In this document: positions 1 to 8,524 of the stretch, in pieces
Numbering within the stretch: position 1 is the stretch's first letter
Layout: each line of letters begins with the position of its first letter
Assembly (NCBI RefSeq): GCF_002211105.1
Contig: NZ_JPUA01000034.1
Span: forward strand, 387,408-423,812
From: Halomonas campaniensis
GTDB taxonomy: Bacteria > Pseudomonadota > Gammaproteobacteria > Pseudomonadales > Halomonadaceae
DNA length: 36,405 nt
Direction: 5' to 3'
The notes under the pieces: model-generated
The model's input: the letters and a program-made list of their open reading frames with translations, nothing else
What the model was told of the DNA's origin: nothing
The model's database searches: none
Program-made: the position numbers and the translations under genes

Positions 1-348
1 TTTTGAACGTAACGGCTTACGCCACCAGGGCAATAACAACAGAATGCCGATTAAACAGAGAATGGCGACGCGGGGCACTAACTGCCACCAGTCGAGGCCA
101 ACCTCCCACAGCGCCCACACTAATGTGGCAAAAAGAATCAGCGCGTAGAGCCACAGAGCGGCGCCTCGGCGCAGGGTAAATAGAATGCCGCAGACAATGA
201 GGCTCAGCCCGGCAATTAAGTAGTAGGCACTGCCGCCTACGCTGACGAGCTTGCTGCCGCCCAACGCGAGCGCCAAGCCGACAATAAGTAGTAAAAGGCC
301 AACGACAATCGCTGGCCCTTTACCATGATCGCGCGTGCTTTCTTCCAT
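1..348 (-). CDS. gcd: Membrane-bound PQQ-dependent dehydrogenase, glucose/quinate type (5' end only)
   Basis: This is the first 116 codons of a gene that continues beyond the left edge. The translation has the N-terminal membrane anchor of the PQQ dehydrogenases of the glucose/quinate/shikimate family: hydrophobic helices containing GGSAYYLIAG, then RRGAALWLYALILFATLVWA and LWEVGLDWWQLVPR. These are hallmark segments of the five-helix anchor that docks the enzyme in the inner membrane and passes electrons to ubiquinone. The PQQ beta-propeller that oxidises the sugar in the periplasm lies outside the window, so glucose versus quinate or shikimate cannot be decided here. The start ATG at 348 is preceded by AAGGGGA at normal spacing. 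A 10-bp inverted repeat sits about 40 bases upstream of the start. Confidence 0.85.
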   Translation of the reverse strand, partial: MEESTRDHGKGPAIVVGLLLLIVGLALALGGSKLVSVGGSAYYLIAGLSLIVCGILFTLRRGAALWLYALILFATLVWALWEVGLDWWQLVPRVAILCLIGILLLLPWWRKPLRSK

Positions 349-386
349 GAGGTGTCCCCTTGTAACAACGTACCGACAACGCGCTC

Positions 387-413
387 TAACCCATCGACAG
401 CGCCGATGGGTTA
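387..413. promoter_or_regulatory. Perfect 10-bp inverted repeat upstream of the PQQ dehydrogenase gene
   Basis: TAACCCATCG (387-396) is matched exactly by CGATGGGTTA (404-413) across a 7-base loop, 39 bases upstream of the dehydrogenase start. Neither side has a T-tract, so it does not look like an intrinsic terminator. An operator dyad or a 5'-leader hairpin of the dehydrogenase gene is more likely. The function is inferred from position only. Confidence 0.45.
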
Positions 414-494
414 AAACACACATTTCTGAAAGATGATTTTAATTATCAATTCGCCATTGGTCTAACGATTTGCTGATTATTTTTGGCGATTACT

Positions 495-523
495 CTGCCG
501 CCACATCGTTGACGTAGCGGCAG
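495..523 (-). terminator. Weak hairpin downstream of the MDR reductase gene
   Basis: CTGCCGC (495-501) pairs with GCGGCAG (517-523) over a 15-base loop, just past the stop codon of the leftward reductase gene. No clean U-tract follows on the minus strand, so termination here is only a possibility. Confidence 0.25.
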
Positions 524-537
524 GGAGAGGGGGGAGG

Positions 538-1536
538 TTATAGCTTGACCAGCATTTTACCGGTGTTACCACCGTCAAACAGGGCGAGGAAAGCATCAGG
601 CGTGCTCTCCAGACCCTCCTTGACTGTCTCTTTATAGACCAGCTTGCCTTCCGCGACCTGAGGGGCTACTTCGTTCAGGAAATAGGAGTAGCTAGACCAA
701 TGGTCAGCCACAATAAAGCCCTGCATTTTGGCCTTGCGCACTACCAACTGAGCGAGATTGCTCGGGCCGGGAGTGGGCTCTTTTGCATTGTAGCTATCGA
801 TCATGCCGCATACAGCAATCCGCGCGCCTTCATTAAGCTGGCTCAATGCCGCTTCTAAGCAGATGCCGCCAACGTTTTCGTAATACACATCGATGCCGTT
901 GGGGCTGGCGAGCTTAATGGCGTCGCTTAACTCCAGTGCGGTACGGTCGCGGTAGCTCACCGGTTCAACGCCCAGTGACTCAAGCCAGGCCAGCTTATGC
1001 GCAGCGCCAGCAATACCAACCACATGGCAGCCCTTGGCTTTGGCCAACTGCACTGCCAGGGAGCCTACGGCACCACTAGCCGCGCTAACCAACACATTGT
1101 CACCCGGCTTGCACTCGGCAATCAGGTTTAGGCCTGTCCAGGCAGTCATGCCCGGCATGCCCAGCACGCCTAGGTAGGCCTGCTCGGGAACGTCGATATC
1201 GGGTAGCTTGGTAACCCCTTGGGCAGGCAGTTGAGCGATATCCCGCCAGCCGCCCATATGGCTGACGTTGTCGCCCACTTTTAGGCTTGAGTCATTGGTT
1301 TCGATAACCTCGCCAATGGCGCCGCCCTCCATCGGCTTGCCGAGTTCAAACGGCTCCACGTAGGTACGAATACCACTCATGCGACCGCGCATATAAGGGT
1401 CAACGGAAAGCCAGCGGTTACGGATGCGCACTTCGCCCTCGGCCAGGTCGGGGAGTGTTTGTGTTTCCAGCTTAAACAGTGCGCGGTCGGGAAGGCCGTT
1501 GGGGTAATCGGTAAGCGTATAAAATTGTGACTGCAT
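538..1536 (-). CDS. NADP-dependent oxidoreductase of the MDR superfamily (CurA/YfmJ-like double-bond reductase)
   Basis: A 332-residue zinc-independent medium-chain dehydrogenase/reductase. Family marks are LSVDPYMRGRM near residue 45, typical of the leukotriene B4 dehydrogenase/curcumin reductase branch, and the Rossmann glycine motif in SAASGAVGSLAVQLAKAKG near residue 150. Members reduce activated C=C bonds of alkenals and enones with NADPH in the cytoplasm; the physiological substrate cannot be read from sequence. The start at 1536 is chosen because AGGAGG lies five bases upstream. The open frame extends 18 codons further, but those have no ribosome site and do not fit the family N-terminus. 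The gene stands alone, with a terminator-like hairpin on its upstream side belonging to the next gene. Confidence 0.88.
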   Translation of the reverse strand: MQSQFYTLTDYPNGLPDRALFKLETQTLPDLAEGEVRIRNRWLSVDPYMRGRMSGIRTYVEPFELGKPMEGGAIGEVIETNDSSLKVGDNVSHMGGWRDIAQLPAQGVTKLPDIDVPEQAYLGVLGMPGMTAWTGLNLIAECKPGDNVLVSAASGAVGSLAVQLAKAKGCHVVGIAGAAHKLAWLESLGVEPVSYRDRTALELSDAIKLASPNGIDVYYENVGGICLEAALSQLNEGARIAVCGMIDSYNAKEPTPGPSNLAQLVVRKAKMQGFIVADHWSSYSYFLNEVAPQVAEGKLVYKETVKEGLESTPDAFLALFDGGNTGKMLVKL

Positions 1537-1654
1537 AAATGCCTCCTGCAAATACGTCGCGTGGTGAATTCCTTCAAGCATAAAGACCATTAGCCTGCTT
1601 GCAAGTTCGTTAATATGTGACGTTGTGCGGAGAAAGAGCGATAGGCCACAAAAG

Positions 1655-1686
1655 AAACAGGGCGACCATGGCGGGCCGCCCTGTTT
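1655..1686 (-). terminator. Intrinsic terminator of the RlpA-like gene
   Basis: AAACAGGGCG (1655-1664) and CGCCCTGTTT (1677-1686) form a perfect 10-bp stem with a 12-base loop, 24 bases past the stop of the RlpA-like gene. On the minus strand the stem ends in TTT and continues CTTTTG, a reasonable U-tract. Confidence 0.7.
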
Positions 1687-1709
1687 GGTATGCTGAAGGA
1701 TGCTATGCG

Positions 1710-2087
1710 TTAATTGACCAAAGTGACCATGACCGGCGCGACACCTCGGCGAATCATGCCAAGCTCCCGTGCGGCCCGCTTGGATAAATCAATGATCCGT
1801 CCATTGACGAAGGGGCCTCGATCATTGATCAGCACTTCAACTTCTTGCCCGGTGTCGGGTCTAGTCACCAGCACCTTGCTTCCCAAAGGGAGGCTAGGGT
1901 GAGCGGCTGTCAGCGCCTGCTGGTCGAAGGGCTCTCCGCTTGCAGTGGTCGCTCCTTGAAAGCGATCACTGTAAAAAGAGGCAACGCCCTCCTGTGTTTC
2001 TGTTTCATGTGCAAAAGCACTATTGGTAGCGCAGCTGAAGATAAGCGCTGCTAAAAACGTTCGGAACAGTCGTTTTTGGGCTCCCAT
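1710..2087 (-). CDS. Short exported RlpA-like double-psi beta-barrel protein
   Basis: A 125-residue protein with a signal peptide of about 26 residues ending AFA, followed by a complete RlpA-type double-psi beta-barrel: [44 protein letters not shown] and a closing GVAPVMV. The His in TAAH and the Asp in NDRGPF, needed for lytic transglycosylase activity in characterised RlpA, are both present. Unlike full RlpA there is no SPOR domain and no lipobox cysteine, so it is probably a soluble periplasmic or secreted protein not targeted to the septum. Peptidoglycan cleavage is plausible from the family but unproven. A GAGGT motif precedes the ATG at 2087. Confidence 0.85.
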   Translation of the reverse strand: MGAQKRLFRTFLAALIFSCATNSAFAHETETQEGVASFYSDRFQGATTASGEPFDQQALTAAHPSLPLGSKVLVTRPDTGQEVEVLINDRGPFVNGRIIDLSKRAARELGMIRRGVAPVMVTLVN

Positions 2088-2411
2088 AGGAGTACCTCGG
2101 TTTTGCGTGTTGCGAATCCCGCACTCTTGTTGAGGTGCCTGATAGGCCTGTCGATACTACCCTTGTAGCAACGAGTCAGCAAGCTTTGAGAAGATCGATG
2201 CAAATAGGTTCAATTTCAAGATTTTTTACTCGTTACTGACCTTGCCTTGGGTTTCAGTGACTTAACAGCCCTGGTATGAAGTGAACCAGAAAAGAATTTT
2301 ATGTAATGCAGTGTTTTTCATTAAACGCTCACTTTAATGGAGTAAGCATCTTATAATCACGAATGCTTAACTAATTAATGTTTGTCATCGCGACTCAACA
2401 AGGAACTGCTC
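2088..2411. promoter_or_regulatory. Divergent intergenic region with candidate -10 box for the PPC-repeat gene
   Basis: These 324 bases separate the leftward RlpA-like gene from the rightward PPC-repeat gene and must hold both promoters. An exact TATAAT lies at 2352-2357, about 55 bases before the ATG, but its -35 partner is poor. A second candidate is TTGAGA at 2186-2191 with TTCAAT 17 bases on. No RNA gene or further coding sequence is apparent. Confidence 0.35.
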
Positions 2412-3857
2412 ATGGCTAGATCTTCTTCGTTTACGTTTGTATTGGTGGCGGTTGGTGGCGCAGCCGTGGGTTTTCTCGCCGCTCAAATTATCCCCTTGCC
2501 GGGGCAGGCTGTTGATGAAGCGCCTGTCGAAAGTGCGGAGACAACTGATCAAACGTCTGTTGCCGACGCTATTGTTGGCCTTGAAAAACTCACGCTTGAT
2601 GAGCCCCTGCGTGGCGAAATAACCTCGGCCAGCGAACTAAACGGTAACGATGGTAGTCGTTTTATGCGCTACGCCATCGCACTGGAAGAGGACGAGATTG
2701 TTGAGCTTTCTCTTAAAGGGGCCTTGCAAGGTGTTGTGGCGCTTTATGATGATCAACTACAGCTGCTCGATAATGCGCCCGTAGTTCGCCACCGTATTGA
2801 AGAGAGCGGCGACTATGTAGTGGTGGTTAGCGGTGCCGATGCCCACAGTTATGGCCCGTTTACCGTCAATAGCCGAACCGTCGAGCTGTCGGATGCCGAC
2901 ACAATGGCAGTGGGGGAGCCCATCGATAGTTGGCTGCAGGGGGATGCCCGGGATATCACCTTGAACATAGAGGAGGCGGGCCTCTACCAGCTGGAAATGC
3001 GTTCGGATGACTTCGACGCCTACCTAGAGATTAAAGGCCCCAATGGTTACGCTCGTGAAGACGACGATAGTGCCGGTGATTTAGACGCACGCATTGCCGA
3101 TTTTCTGGAGCCCGGTGAATATACGCTCACAGCACGCAGCGCCTACGGTGATGGCAATGGCGTTTATACGCTTTCAGTAGAGCCTCACGAGTTACCGGGT
3201 GACGGCGAGCTACGCAATGATGGAGCGCTCACTCCCGATGACTCCCTCAACGGTTGGTTTAGCGGTCAGCAGCTTAGCTACCAAGTAGAGGTAGAAGAAG
3301 CAGGCATGTACCAGATCGAGATGCGCTCCAGCGACATAGATTCCTACCTGGTACTTGAAGGGCCTAACGGTTACTACCGCGAAGATGATGACAGTGCCGG
3401 TAATCTGGATGCCAGCATCGCTGATTTTCTGGCTCCCGGAGAGTATCAATTAACGGCGCGTACTGCCTACGGTGACAGCAGCGGCATGTTTACGCTCTCC
3501 ATGGAACCGCGCGATATGCCCGATGTTGAACTGCGTAATGAAGGCACGCTTACCCCCGGTGAAGCGCTTAACGGTTGGTATAGCGGTGAGCCGCTGACGT
3601 ATCAGTTGGAGGTAGAAGAGAGCTCGTTAGTGACCTTGGAAATGCGCTCAGCCGATTTTGATACCTTTATCGAGATTAGTGGCCAAGGCTTTGCCGCCAG
3701 CGATGACGACGGCGCGGGTGGTACCGACTCAAGGCTTCAAGAGCCGTTGCTACCCGGCACTTACACGGTAAGCGCACGCGGGTTTAGCGCAACCGGCAGC
3801 GGCTTATTTGAACTAAGCCTGGAAATGGAGCCGACGGACATTCCCCCAGAGCTTTAA
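2412..3857 (+). CDS. Exported protein with tandem pre-peptidase C-terminal (PPC)-like repeats
   Basis: A 481-residue acidic protein. The N-terminus (about residues 8-25) is one hydrophobic segment, either a signal peptide or a signal anchor, then a low-complexity acidic linker. The rest is about four beta-rich units: a divergent first unit (about 50-150) and three clear copies from about 160, each with a TPG/GEALNGW-type start, YQLEMRS, an Asp cluster DDDSAG, and a closing PGEYTLTARSAYGD. This is the PPC-type fold found beside secreted peptidases, but no catalytic domain is present. Binding or structural work in the periplasm or envelope is the likely role; the Asp clusters may bind calcium. 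The ATG at 2412 follows AAGGA with 7-base spacing and is preferred to the upstream TTG at 2382. Confidence 0.7.
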   Translation: MARSSSFTFVLVAVGGAAVGFLAAQIIPLPGQAVDEAPVESAETTDQTSVADAIVGLEKLTLDEPLRGEITSASELNGNDGSRFMRYAIALEEDEIVELSLKGALQGVVALYDDQLQLLDNAPVVRHRIEESGDYVVVVSGADAHSYGPFTVNSRTVELSDADTMAVGEPIDSWLQGDARDITLNIEEAGLYQLEMRSDDFDAYLEIKGPNGYAREDDDSAGDLDARIADFLEPGEYTLTARSAYGDGNGVYTLSVEPHELPGDGELRNDGALTPDDSLNGWFSGQQLSYQVEVEEAGMYQIEMRSSDIDSYLVLEGPNGYYREDDDSAGNLDASIADFLAPGEYQLTARTAYGDSSGMFTLSMEPRDMPDVELRNEGTLTPGEALNGWYSGEPLTYQLEVEESSLVTLEMRSADFDTFIEISGQGFAASDDDGAGGTDSRLQEPLLPGTYTVSARGFSATGSGLFELSLEMEPTDIPPEL

Positions 3858-3880
3858 CTGTTAGCGTTAATCGATAATAC

Positions 3881-3920
3881 CCAACGCCCCTGTCACTGAC
3901 CGTGACAGGGGCGTTGGTTT
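3881..3920 (+). terminator. Strong intrinsic terminator after the PPC-repeat gene
   Basis: A perfect 16-bp stem (3881-3896 with 3902-3917) around the 5-base loop TGACC, followed by TTTATT. It begins 24 bases past the stop codon and is one of the clearest terminators in the window. Confidence 0.9.
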
Positions 3921-3925
3921 ATTGG

Positions 3926-4000
3926 CGGGTGGTAAGTGGTCAGGGGTAAATAGTGAGGAGTAAAGGGTGAGGGGTGAGGCGTAAATAGTTAGGCGTGAGG
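3926..4000. repeat. Degenerate G-rich tandem repeat between convergent genes
   Basis: Imperfect units built on GTAAATAGTGAGG and GGTGAGG recur here; GTAAATAGTGAG at 3946-3957 and GTAAATAGTTAG at 3981-3992 differ at one position. The tract lies between a terminator and the 3' end of the leftward transporter gene. No protein is supported in it. Confidence 0.6.
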
Positions 4001-4003
4001 AGG

Positions 4004-4882
4004 TTAACGGCTCGCTTTGAGGCAGCCTACCACCACCAGTACGGCCGCGGCGGGTAAGCGCCAGTCGAGTACACTCATACCTGCCAGCACCAGCAGCAGG
4101 GCGGCCAGGATCGGCACGCCATAGGCCAAGCTTCCCACAAGGCTTGCGTGCCCCCAGCGCAGCGCTTTATCCCAGGCCACCATGGCCACTCCGTAAGGCC
4201 CTAAGCCTAGCGTGATACCCGCGAGTAACGCTTCGCCGCTGGGAAAGGCAAGATTGCCTTCCAGTAGTAAACTGGCGGCCACGGCAATAGCGCAGGCGAT
4301 AAGCAGTAGCCGCGGTAGTAGCGGCGTTAAGGCCACTGGCGCCGCCTGGCTTAACCATGAATAGATCGCCCAGCAGCAGGCGGCCAACAGGGCTAGCGCG
4401 TAGCCCGTGGTGGCGCCACCCAGGCCCCCATTGATGGCTTGAGGCACCAGTAGCAGCGCCGCGCCTGAAAACGCAATCAGTGCGCCGATAACCCCCGCAA
4501 TCTGCAGGCGGCCAAAGCGGCTCCATTGGCTGAGTAGCACAAACAGCACTGGCCACGTATAGGTAATCAGCGCTGCTTCGGCGGCGGGCGCTAACCGCAT
4601 ACCAATAAAGTAGGTGCTAACGGCGCCAAAGATGAGTAACGGCACACCCACCCAAACACTGATCTGCCACCCCGTGCCACAGGCCACGACATTAACGCGG
4701 CGGCTTAACGGTAGTGTCGCCAATGACCCGGCTAACAGGGTGACAGCGGTAAGCTGCAAGGGCGGTGTCGCTTTGGCAAACTCAGCCAATAGCGGCGCCG
4801 CACTCCAAAGCATCACGGCCACCAGCGCTGCACCAACACTGTACCAACGTGGAAATAACGCGGGGGAGTGAACGGGATGCAT
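4004..4882 (-). CDS. DMT-superfamily (EamA) transporter
   Basis: A 292-residue, very hydrophobic protein with about ten predicted membrane segments in two related halves, the layout of EamA-domain exporters. The stretch MRLAPAAEAALITYTWPVLF, at the end of the first half, resembles the YddG-like aromatic amino-acid exporter branch, but the substrate is not determined. It sits in the inner membrane. The ATG at 4882 has AAGGAG seven bases upstream. It is divergent from the LysR gene at 4997 with a 114-base shared promoter region, the usual arrangement for a LysR protein controlling its neighbour, so the two are probably a regulator-target pair. Confidence 0.85.
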   Translation of the reverse strand: MHPVHSPALFPRWYSVGAALVAVMLWSAAPLLAEFAKATPPLQLTAVTLLAGSLATLPLSRRVNVVACGTGWQISVWVGVPLLIFGAVSTYFIGMRLAPAAEAALITYTWPVLFVLLSQWSRFGRLQIAGVIGALIAFSGAALLLVPQAINGGLGGATTGYALALLAACCWAIYSWLSQAAPVALTPLLPRLLLIACAIAVAASLLLEGNLAFPSGEALLAGITLGLGPYGVAMVAWDKALRWGHASLVGSLAYGVPILAALLLVLAGMSVLDWRLPAAAVLVVVGCLKASR

Positions 4883-4943
4883 CAGCGTTCTCCTTGATTA
4901 GTGAATGTGCTGAGCAGCATACTCATTATAAATACATCACAAT

Positions 4944-4983
4944 ATCGATCTTTTATGATCGTTATTATCAAGGATGATGATAA
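4944..4983. promoter_or_regulatory. Candidate LysR operator in the divergent promoter region
   Basis: Two dyads lie between the transporter and its divergent LysR gene: CGATC-TTTTAT-GATCG at 4946-4961, and TTATCA-N7-TGATAA at 4965-4983. The second contains ATC-N9-GAT, which satisfies the T-N11-A rule for LysR-family sites. It abuts the ribosome site of the LysR gene, which suits autoregulation. Confidence 0.45.
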
Positions 4984-4996
4984 ATAAGGAGTGTAG

Positions 4997-5869
4997 ATGC
5001 GTGCACCTACGCTGGATCTAACCCTGCTGCGTACCCTGGTGGCCATTGCGGATACCGGCAGCGTAACGGCAGCAGCAAAGCGGTTAGCGTATACCCAGTC
5101 CACCGTGAGCATGCAGCTGCAGCGGTTAGAGGCGCAGCTATCGCTCACGCTGCACGAGCGCGAAGGACGGCGAATACGCTTCACCCCAGAAGGCGAGCGC
5201 CTGCTCAGCCATGCACGGCGGCTATTGGCGCTGAACGATGAGGCGTGGGGTGATATGCAGGCGCGTCAGATCACTGGCGATCTCACCCTGGGTATTCCTG
5301 AAGATTACGCTTCGCTGCTGCCCTCGGTATTCGCCTACTTTCATCAGCTTTATCCCGCGGTTGGGTTAAAGGTGATCTGCGGTACCAGTACACACCTCGT
5401 CGAGCAGGTGAAGGCTAAAGAGCTGGATCTCGCCCTAGTGACCCGGCAGCGTAACTCGCCAGGGGGCGATGTGATTCGCCGGGAGCCGTTACTGTGGGCA
5501 GTCGGAATGAACCAGCAGCCGCTGCTTAGCGATCCACTGCCGCTGGCGCTCTACTCGCCGGGGGCCGACGTATTTCGTGAAGTGGCGGAGCAGGCATTGC
5601 AATCGGCGGGGCGCAGTTGGCGCGTTGCTTATACCAGCCAATCCATGGCGGGGCTGGCACCGATTGTCACCGCTGGATTGGCCATTGTGGTGGTGACCCG
5701 CAGTATGCTGACCCCAGCGCTGAGGCCACTGGATGAGAGCAGCGGGCTGCCTGCGTTGCCGATGATTGAGCTGGCATTGCATCGGGCGCCGCACCGGCCT
5801 TCTGAACCTGTGCGCCGATTGGCCGAGTTAATACGCGAACAGCTGGCAGTGCATGAGCAAGCGCTATAA
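4997..5869 (+). CDS. LysR-family transcriptional regulator (LrhA-like)
   Basis: A 290-residue LysR protein. The winged helix-turn-helix occupies about residues 7-66 (TGSVTAAAKRLAYTQSTVSM being the helix-turn-helix itself), followed by the linker helix and a periplasmic-binding-protein-like effector domain opening with GDLTLGIPEDYA. That opening resembles the LrhA/HexA/PecT branch. The effector is unknown. The start at 4997 is supported by AAGGAG five bases upstream. Its divergent partner is the EamA transporter, the most likely target. Confidence 0.88.
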   Translation: MRAPTLDLTLLRTLVAIADTGSVTAAAKRLAYTQSTVSMQLQRLEAQLSLTLHEREGRRIRFTPEGERLLSHARRLLALNDEAWGDMQARQITGDLTLGIPEDYASLLPSVFAYFHQLYPAVGLKVICGTSTHLVEQVKAKELDLALVTRQRNSPGGDVIRREPLLWAVGMNQQPLLSDPLPLALYSPGADVFREVAEQALQSAGRSWRVAYTSQSMAGLAPIVTAGLAIVVVTRSMLTPALRPLDESSGLPALPMIELALHRAPHRPSEPVRRLAELIREQLAVHEQAL

Positions 5870-5971
5870 ACAAGGATTGCTTAGCGTTGATGACCGTGTA
5901 GTGCTTTAATCAGCGCCAGGGAGCGTTACTGACTAGAATGAAGAGCGAATAAAGGCTTTTAGGAGCACTAC

Positions 5972-6529
5972 ATGCACGAACTGGATCACTATATCTACCC
6001 GCATCGGGTGCTGCACTGGCTGGTGGCTGGCGCGGTGCTGCTCTCCTTGGCCAGCGGCTTAACGTTAGGCTTTTTGGGCTATGAGCGCACCGTTGCTTTA
6101 GTCGGCAATATGTTCACAAACCTGCTGTATACCAGCCACAAAACGCTGGGGGTGTTGATACTGCTGCTAATGACACTACGTATTATTACCCGGCTGGCCT
6201 TTGTGGTACCTGACCACGAGCCACCCCTAAATGCCTTCGAGCGGCTGGTGAGTACCAGTGTCCATCACTTGCTTTACATAGCACTGATTGTTATGCCTTT
6301 ACTGGGGTGGGCGGCGACCGCAAGCGGCGGTTTTCCGGTGGAGTTTTTCCACTGGCATTTACCCGGTTTGATTGGCGAACGCGAGCAACTGTCTGAACAG
6401 CTCTTTATGTGGCATGAACGTCTGGGGTGGGCCATTTTAGGCTTGGTGGTGCTGCACGTCGCTGGCGCTATGTTCCATTGGAAAATCAAGCGCGATAACG
6501 TTATGAAGCGTATGAGCCTGTTTGATTAA
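5972..6529 (+). CDS. Cytochrome b561 family protein
   Basis: A 185-residue, four-helix integral membrane protein of the bacterial cytochrome b561 (CybB) family. Candidate haem-ligand histidines are in the expected places: H15 in helix 1 (HRVLHWLVAG), H56 in TSHKTLG, the HH pair in SVHHLLY, and histidines in WHERLGWA and VVLHVAGAMFHW. The family shuttles electrons between the quinone pool and periplasmic acceptors such as superoxide in the best-studied case; the partner here is unknown. AGGAGC precedes the ATG by six bases. The gene is monocistronic and convergent with the diguanylate cyclase gene, 22 bases away. Confidence 0.9.
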   Translation: MHELDHYIYPHRVLHWLVAGAVLLSLASGLTLGFLGYERTVALVGNMFTNLLYTSHKTLGVLILLLMTLRIITRLAFVVPDHEPPLNAFERLVSTSVHHLLYIALIVMPLLGWAATASGGFPVEFFHWHLPGLIGEREQLSEQLFMWHERLGWAILGLVVLHVAGAMFHWKIKRDNVMKRMSLFD

Positions 6530-6551
6530 TGACCAAACAATCAATGAGCAT

Positions 6552-8357
6552 CTAACTCGCCGAGCCGTAGCGATAGAACTCCACCGCTTGGCGTGATTTG
6601 ACTGCGTACATATGACTATCGGCTTCACGCAGTAAACTCTCAAGCGTGGCGCCCTCTGTTCCCAGGCAAGTGCTTACCCCGATGCTCACACTCACGCTAA
6701 CTCGCTCACCGCAGGGAAGTTTGATCGGTGAGCGAATGGCTTCGTCAATACGCGCCTGAATATTCTCAAGCGTATCGCACGACTCAATATTCTCCATGAT
6801 GATAATAAACTCATCACCGCCAAAGCGTGCGCAGTGATCATCGGTTCGCGCCAGGTGGGCAATGCGTTTGGCAACTTGCTGTAACACAAAATCCCCAGCT
6901 TCATGGCCGTAGCAGTCGTTAATGGGTTTGAAACGATCAAGATCCAGCATCAGTAATGCCAAACGATGGCCGTTTTGACGATTACGTTCCAAAGCCGCTT
7001 CGGCGCAACGCGCCAGGCCATGGCGATTTAGTAACCCGGTCAGCATATCGCAGTTGGCTAAATGCTCCAGCGCTCTAGTACGGGTGGCGACTTTCTGTTC
7101 CAGCACGGCTTCCTGCTTTTTAAGCGCGGCTAACATCGCGGCTTGAGCCCGCTCTTTTTGCCTTTTAAGCTTGTTAAAGCGTGATGCCAGGGCAAACGAG
7201 AGCAGTAACATTTCTAGCGCAGAGCCAATTTGAATCCCGTGCAAGGTAATGAAATTCGCCGGCAGTATGCCCAGGTTGCGCAGTGCAAAGACACCTGCAC
7301 CCAACAGAAAAAGCGACCAAGCAAAGACGAACAACCGAGCGCTGGGTAGGCGTCGTAAGCTGCAGTAGCTGCCGCATATCAGCAGCAGTAACGCCGCCAT
7401 AAACCCCGTCACATCCATGATGTGCAGTGCCACAGGAATGGGTAGCAGAAGTGAAGCAATCACGGCTAGCCAGCAGTAGCTGCGAAAGGTATTGAGTACC
7501 TGGTGCCAGCGTGGGCAGTATATTTCCGTATTAAGAAAACTCTGCGCAAACAGCGTGGCCATGGTCGAGGCAAAGGTGAAACCAAGTGCCACCAGGCGGG
7601 ACGTGTTTTCGCCCAAAAAGCTCCAGAACATCAGTGTGCCAATGCCGTTAAAGGCCAGGATGGCAAGGCCAAAGCCAGCGACAAATAGCGAGTAGTGAAG
7701 AAAGATGCGCTCTTTTAGGCCAAAAAATAGCAGTAGGTTATATAAACCCATCGCCAGCAGCATACCGAAATAGGTGGCCAGCCAAAAATTATGTCGGTCA
7801 TTTTGGCTATAAAAGGCCTCTGGCGTTAATAAGTTGTAGCTCAGCATCTTACTGCCTGAGGCAGCAACATGGGTATACAGTGTGACGGTCTCAAAAGCGT
7901 CCAGCTCCAGCGGGAAAACCGCCTGACGGTGAGAGAGCGCGCGCTGTTCAACGGGAACTGCGCTGCCGCTTCGCAGCACATCATTGCGCTGTTGGCGGAG
8001 TATATGAAGGGTAACGTAATCCAGGAACGGGTACTCGAACTCAACTATCCAGCGCTGGGGGGACGGTGAATCGTTACGCACCTGAGCGCGCAGCCACACC
8101 TCACTTCGGGTGTAACCGAAATTTAAATCTTGAGCGTCTTGGGTCGGCTGAAAAGGTCGCGGCTGGGCAAGTACATCGTTAATCGTTAAAGACGGTGTGT
8201 CTGCGTGCCAGTACTCGTTATAAGGGGCGAGTGAATAGCTCGCCTGGCTTGGCGATGCGGATAGAGGAATACTTGCCTGTGCCCACGGCATAAAACAAAC
8301 CGTAAGCAGCACCAATAGACCGGTGTAAACACCCGCTATAAAACGTCGTGCATGCAT
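6552..8357 (-). CDS. 7TM-DISM diguanylate cyclase
   Basis: A 601-residue signalling protein. A signal peptide (about 1-28) leads into a periplasmic 7TMR-DISM extracellular sensing domain (about 35-175), then seven membrane segments (about 185-395), a short coiled coil (KRQKERAQAAMLAALKKQEA region) and a C-terminal GGDEF domain. The active site is intact, with FGGDEF at 512-517, so it should make cyclic di-GMP. The inhibitory I-site RxxD (R504-D507) is also present at the usual spacing, implying product feedback. The periplasmic sensing domain may bind a carbohydrate or similar ligand; none can be named. The start at 8357 has only a weak ribosome site, so a slightly different start is possible. 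Confidence 0.92.
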   Translation of the reverse strand: MHARRFIAGVYTGLLVLLTVCFMPWAQASIPLSASPSQASYSLAPYNEYWHADTPSLTINDVLAQPRPFQPTQDAQDLNFGYTRSEVWLRAQVRNDSPSPQRWIVEFEYPFLDYVTLHILRQQRNDVLRSGSAVPVEQRALSHRQAVFPLELDAFETVTLYTHVAASGSKMLSYNLLTPEAFYSQNDRHNFWLATYFGMLLAMGLYNLLLFFGLKERIFLHYSLFVAGFGLAILAFNGIGTLMFWSFLGENTSRLVALGFTFASTMATLFAQSFLNTEIYCPRWHQVLNTFRSYCWLAVIASLLLPIPVALHIMDVTGFMAALLLLICGSYCSLRRLPSARLFVFAWSLFLLGAGVFALRNLGILPANFITLHGIQIGSALEMLLLSFALASRFNKLKRQKERAQAAMLAALKKQEAVLEQKVATRTRALEHLANCDMLTGLLNRHGLARCAEAALERNRQNGHRLALLMLDLDRFKPINDCYGHEAGDFVLQQVAKRIAHLARTDDHCARFGGDEFIIIMENIESCDTLENIQARIDEAIRSPIKLPCGERVSVSVSIGVSTCLGTEGATLESLLREADSHMYAVKSRQAVEFYRYGSAS

Positions 8358-8524
8358 AGGGTATCGCTTTTTTCGTTTTATTACCCCGTACGCTGTTCCC
8401 TGGGTTCCCTTGCCCGCCGGGGGAGCTAATGCGTCGATATAGCGCTAGCTGCTCAAATTCCCTTGTGCCGTAGATGAGCCTTTTGAGTGTAGTTGGCTTT
8501 GGCAAAAAATAGCGTTTAAAACCC

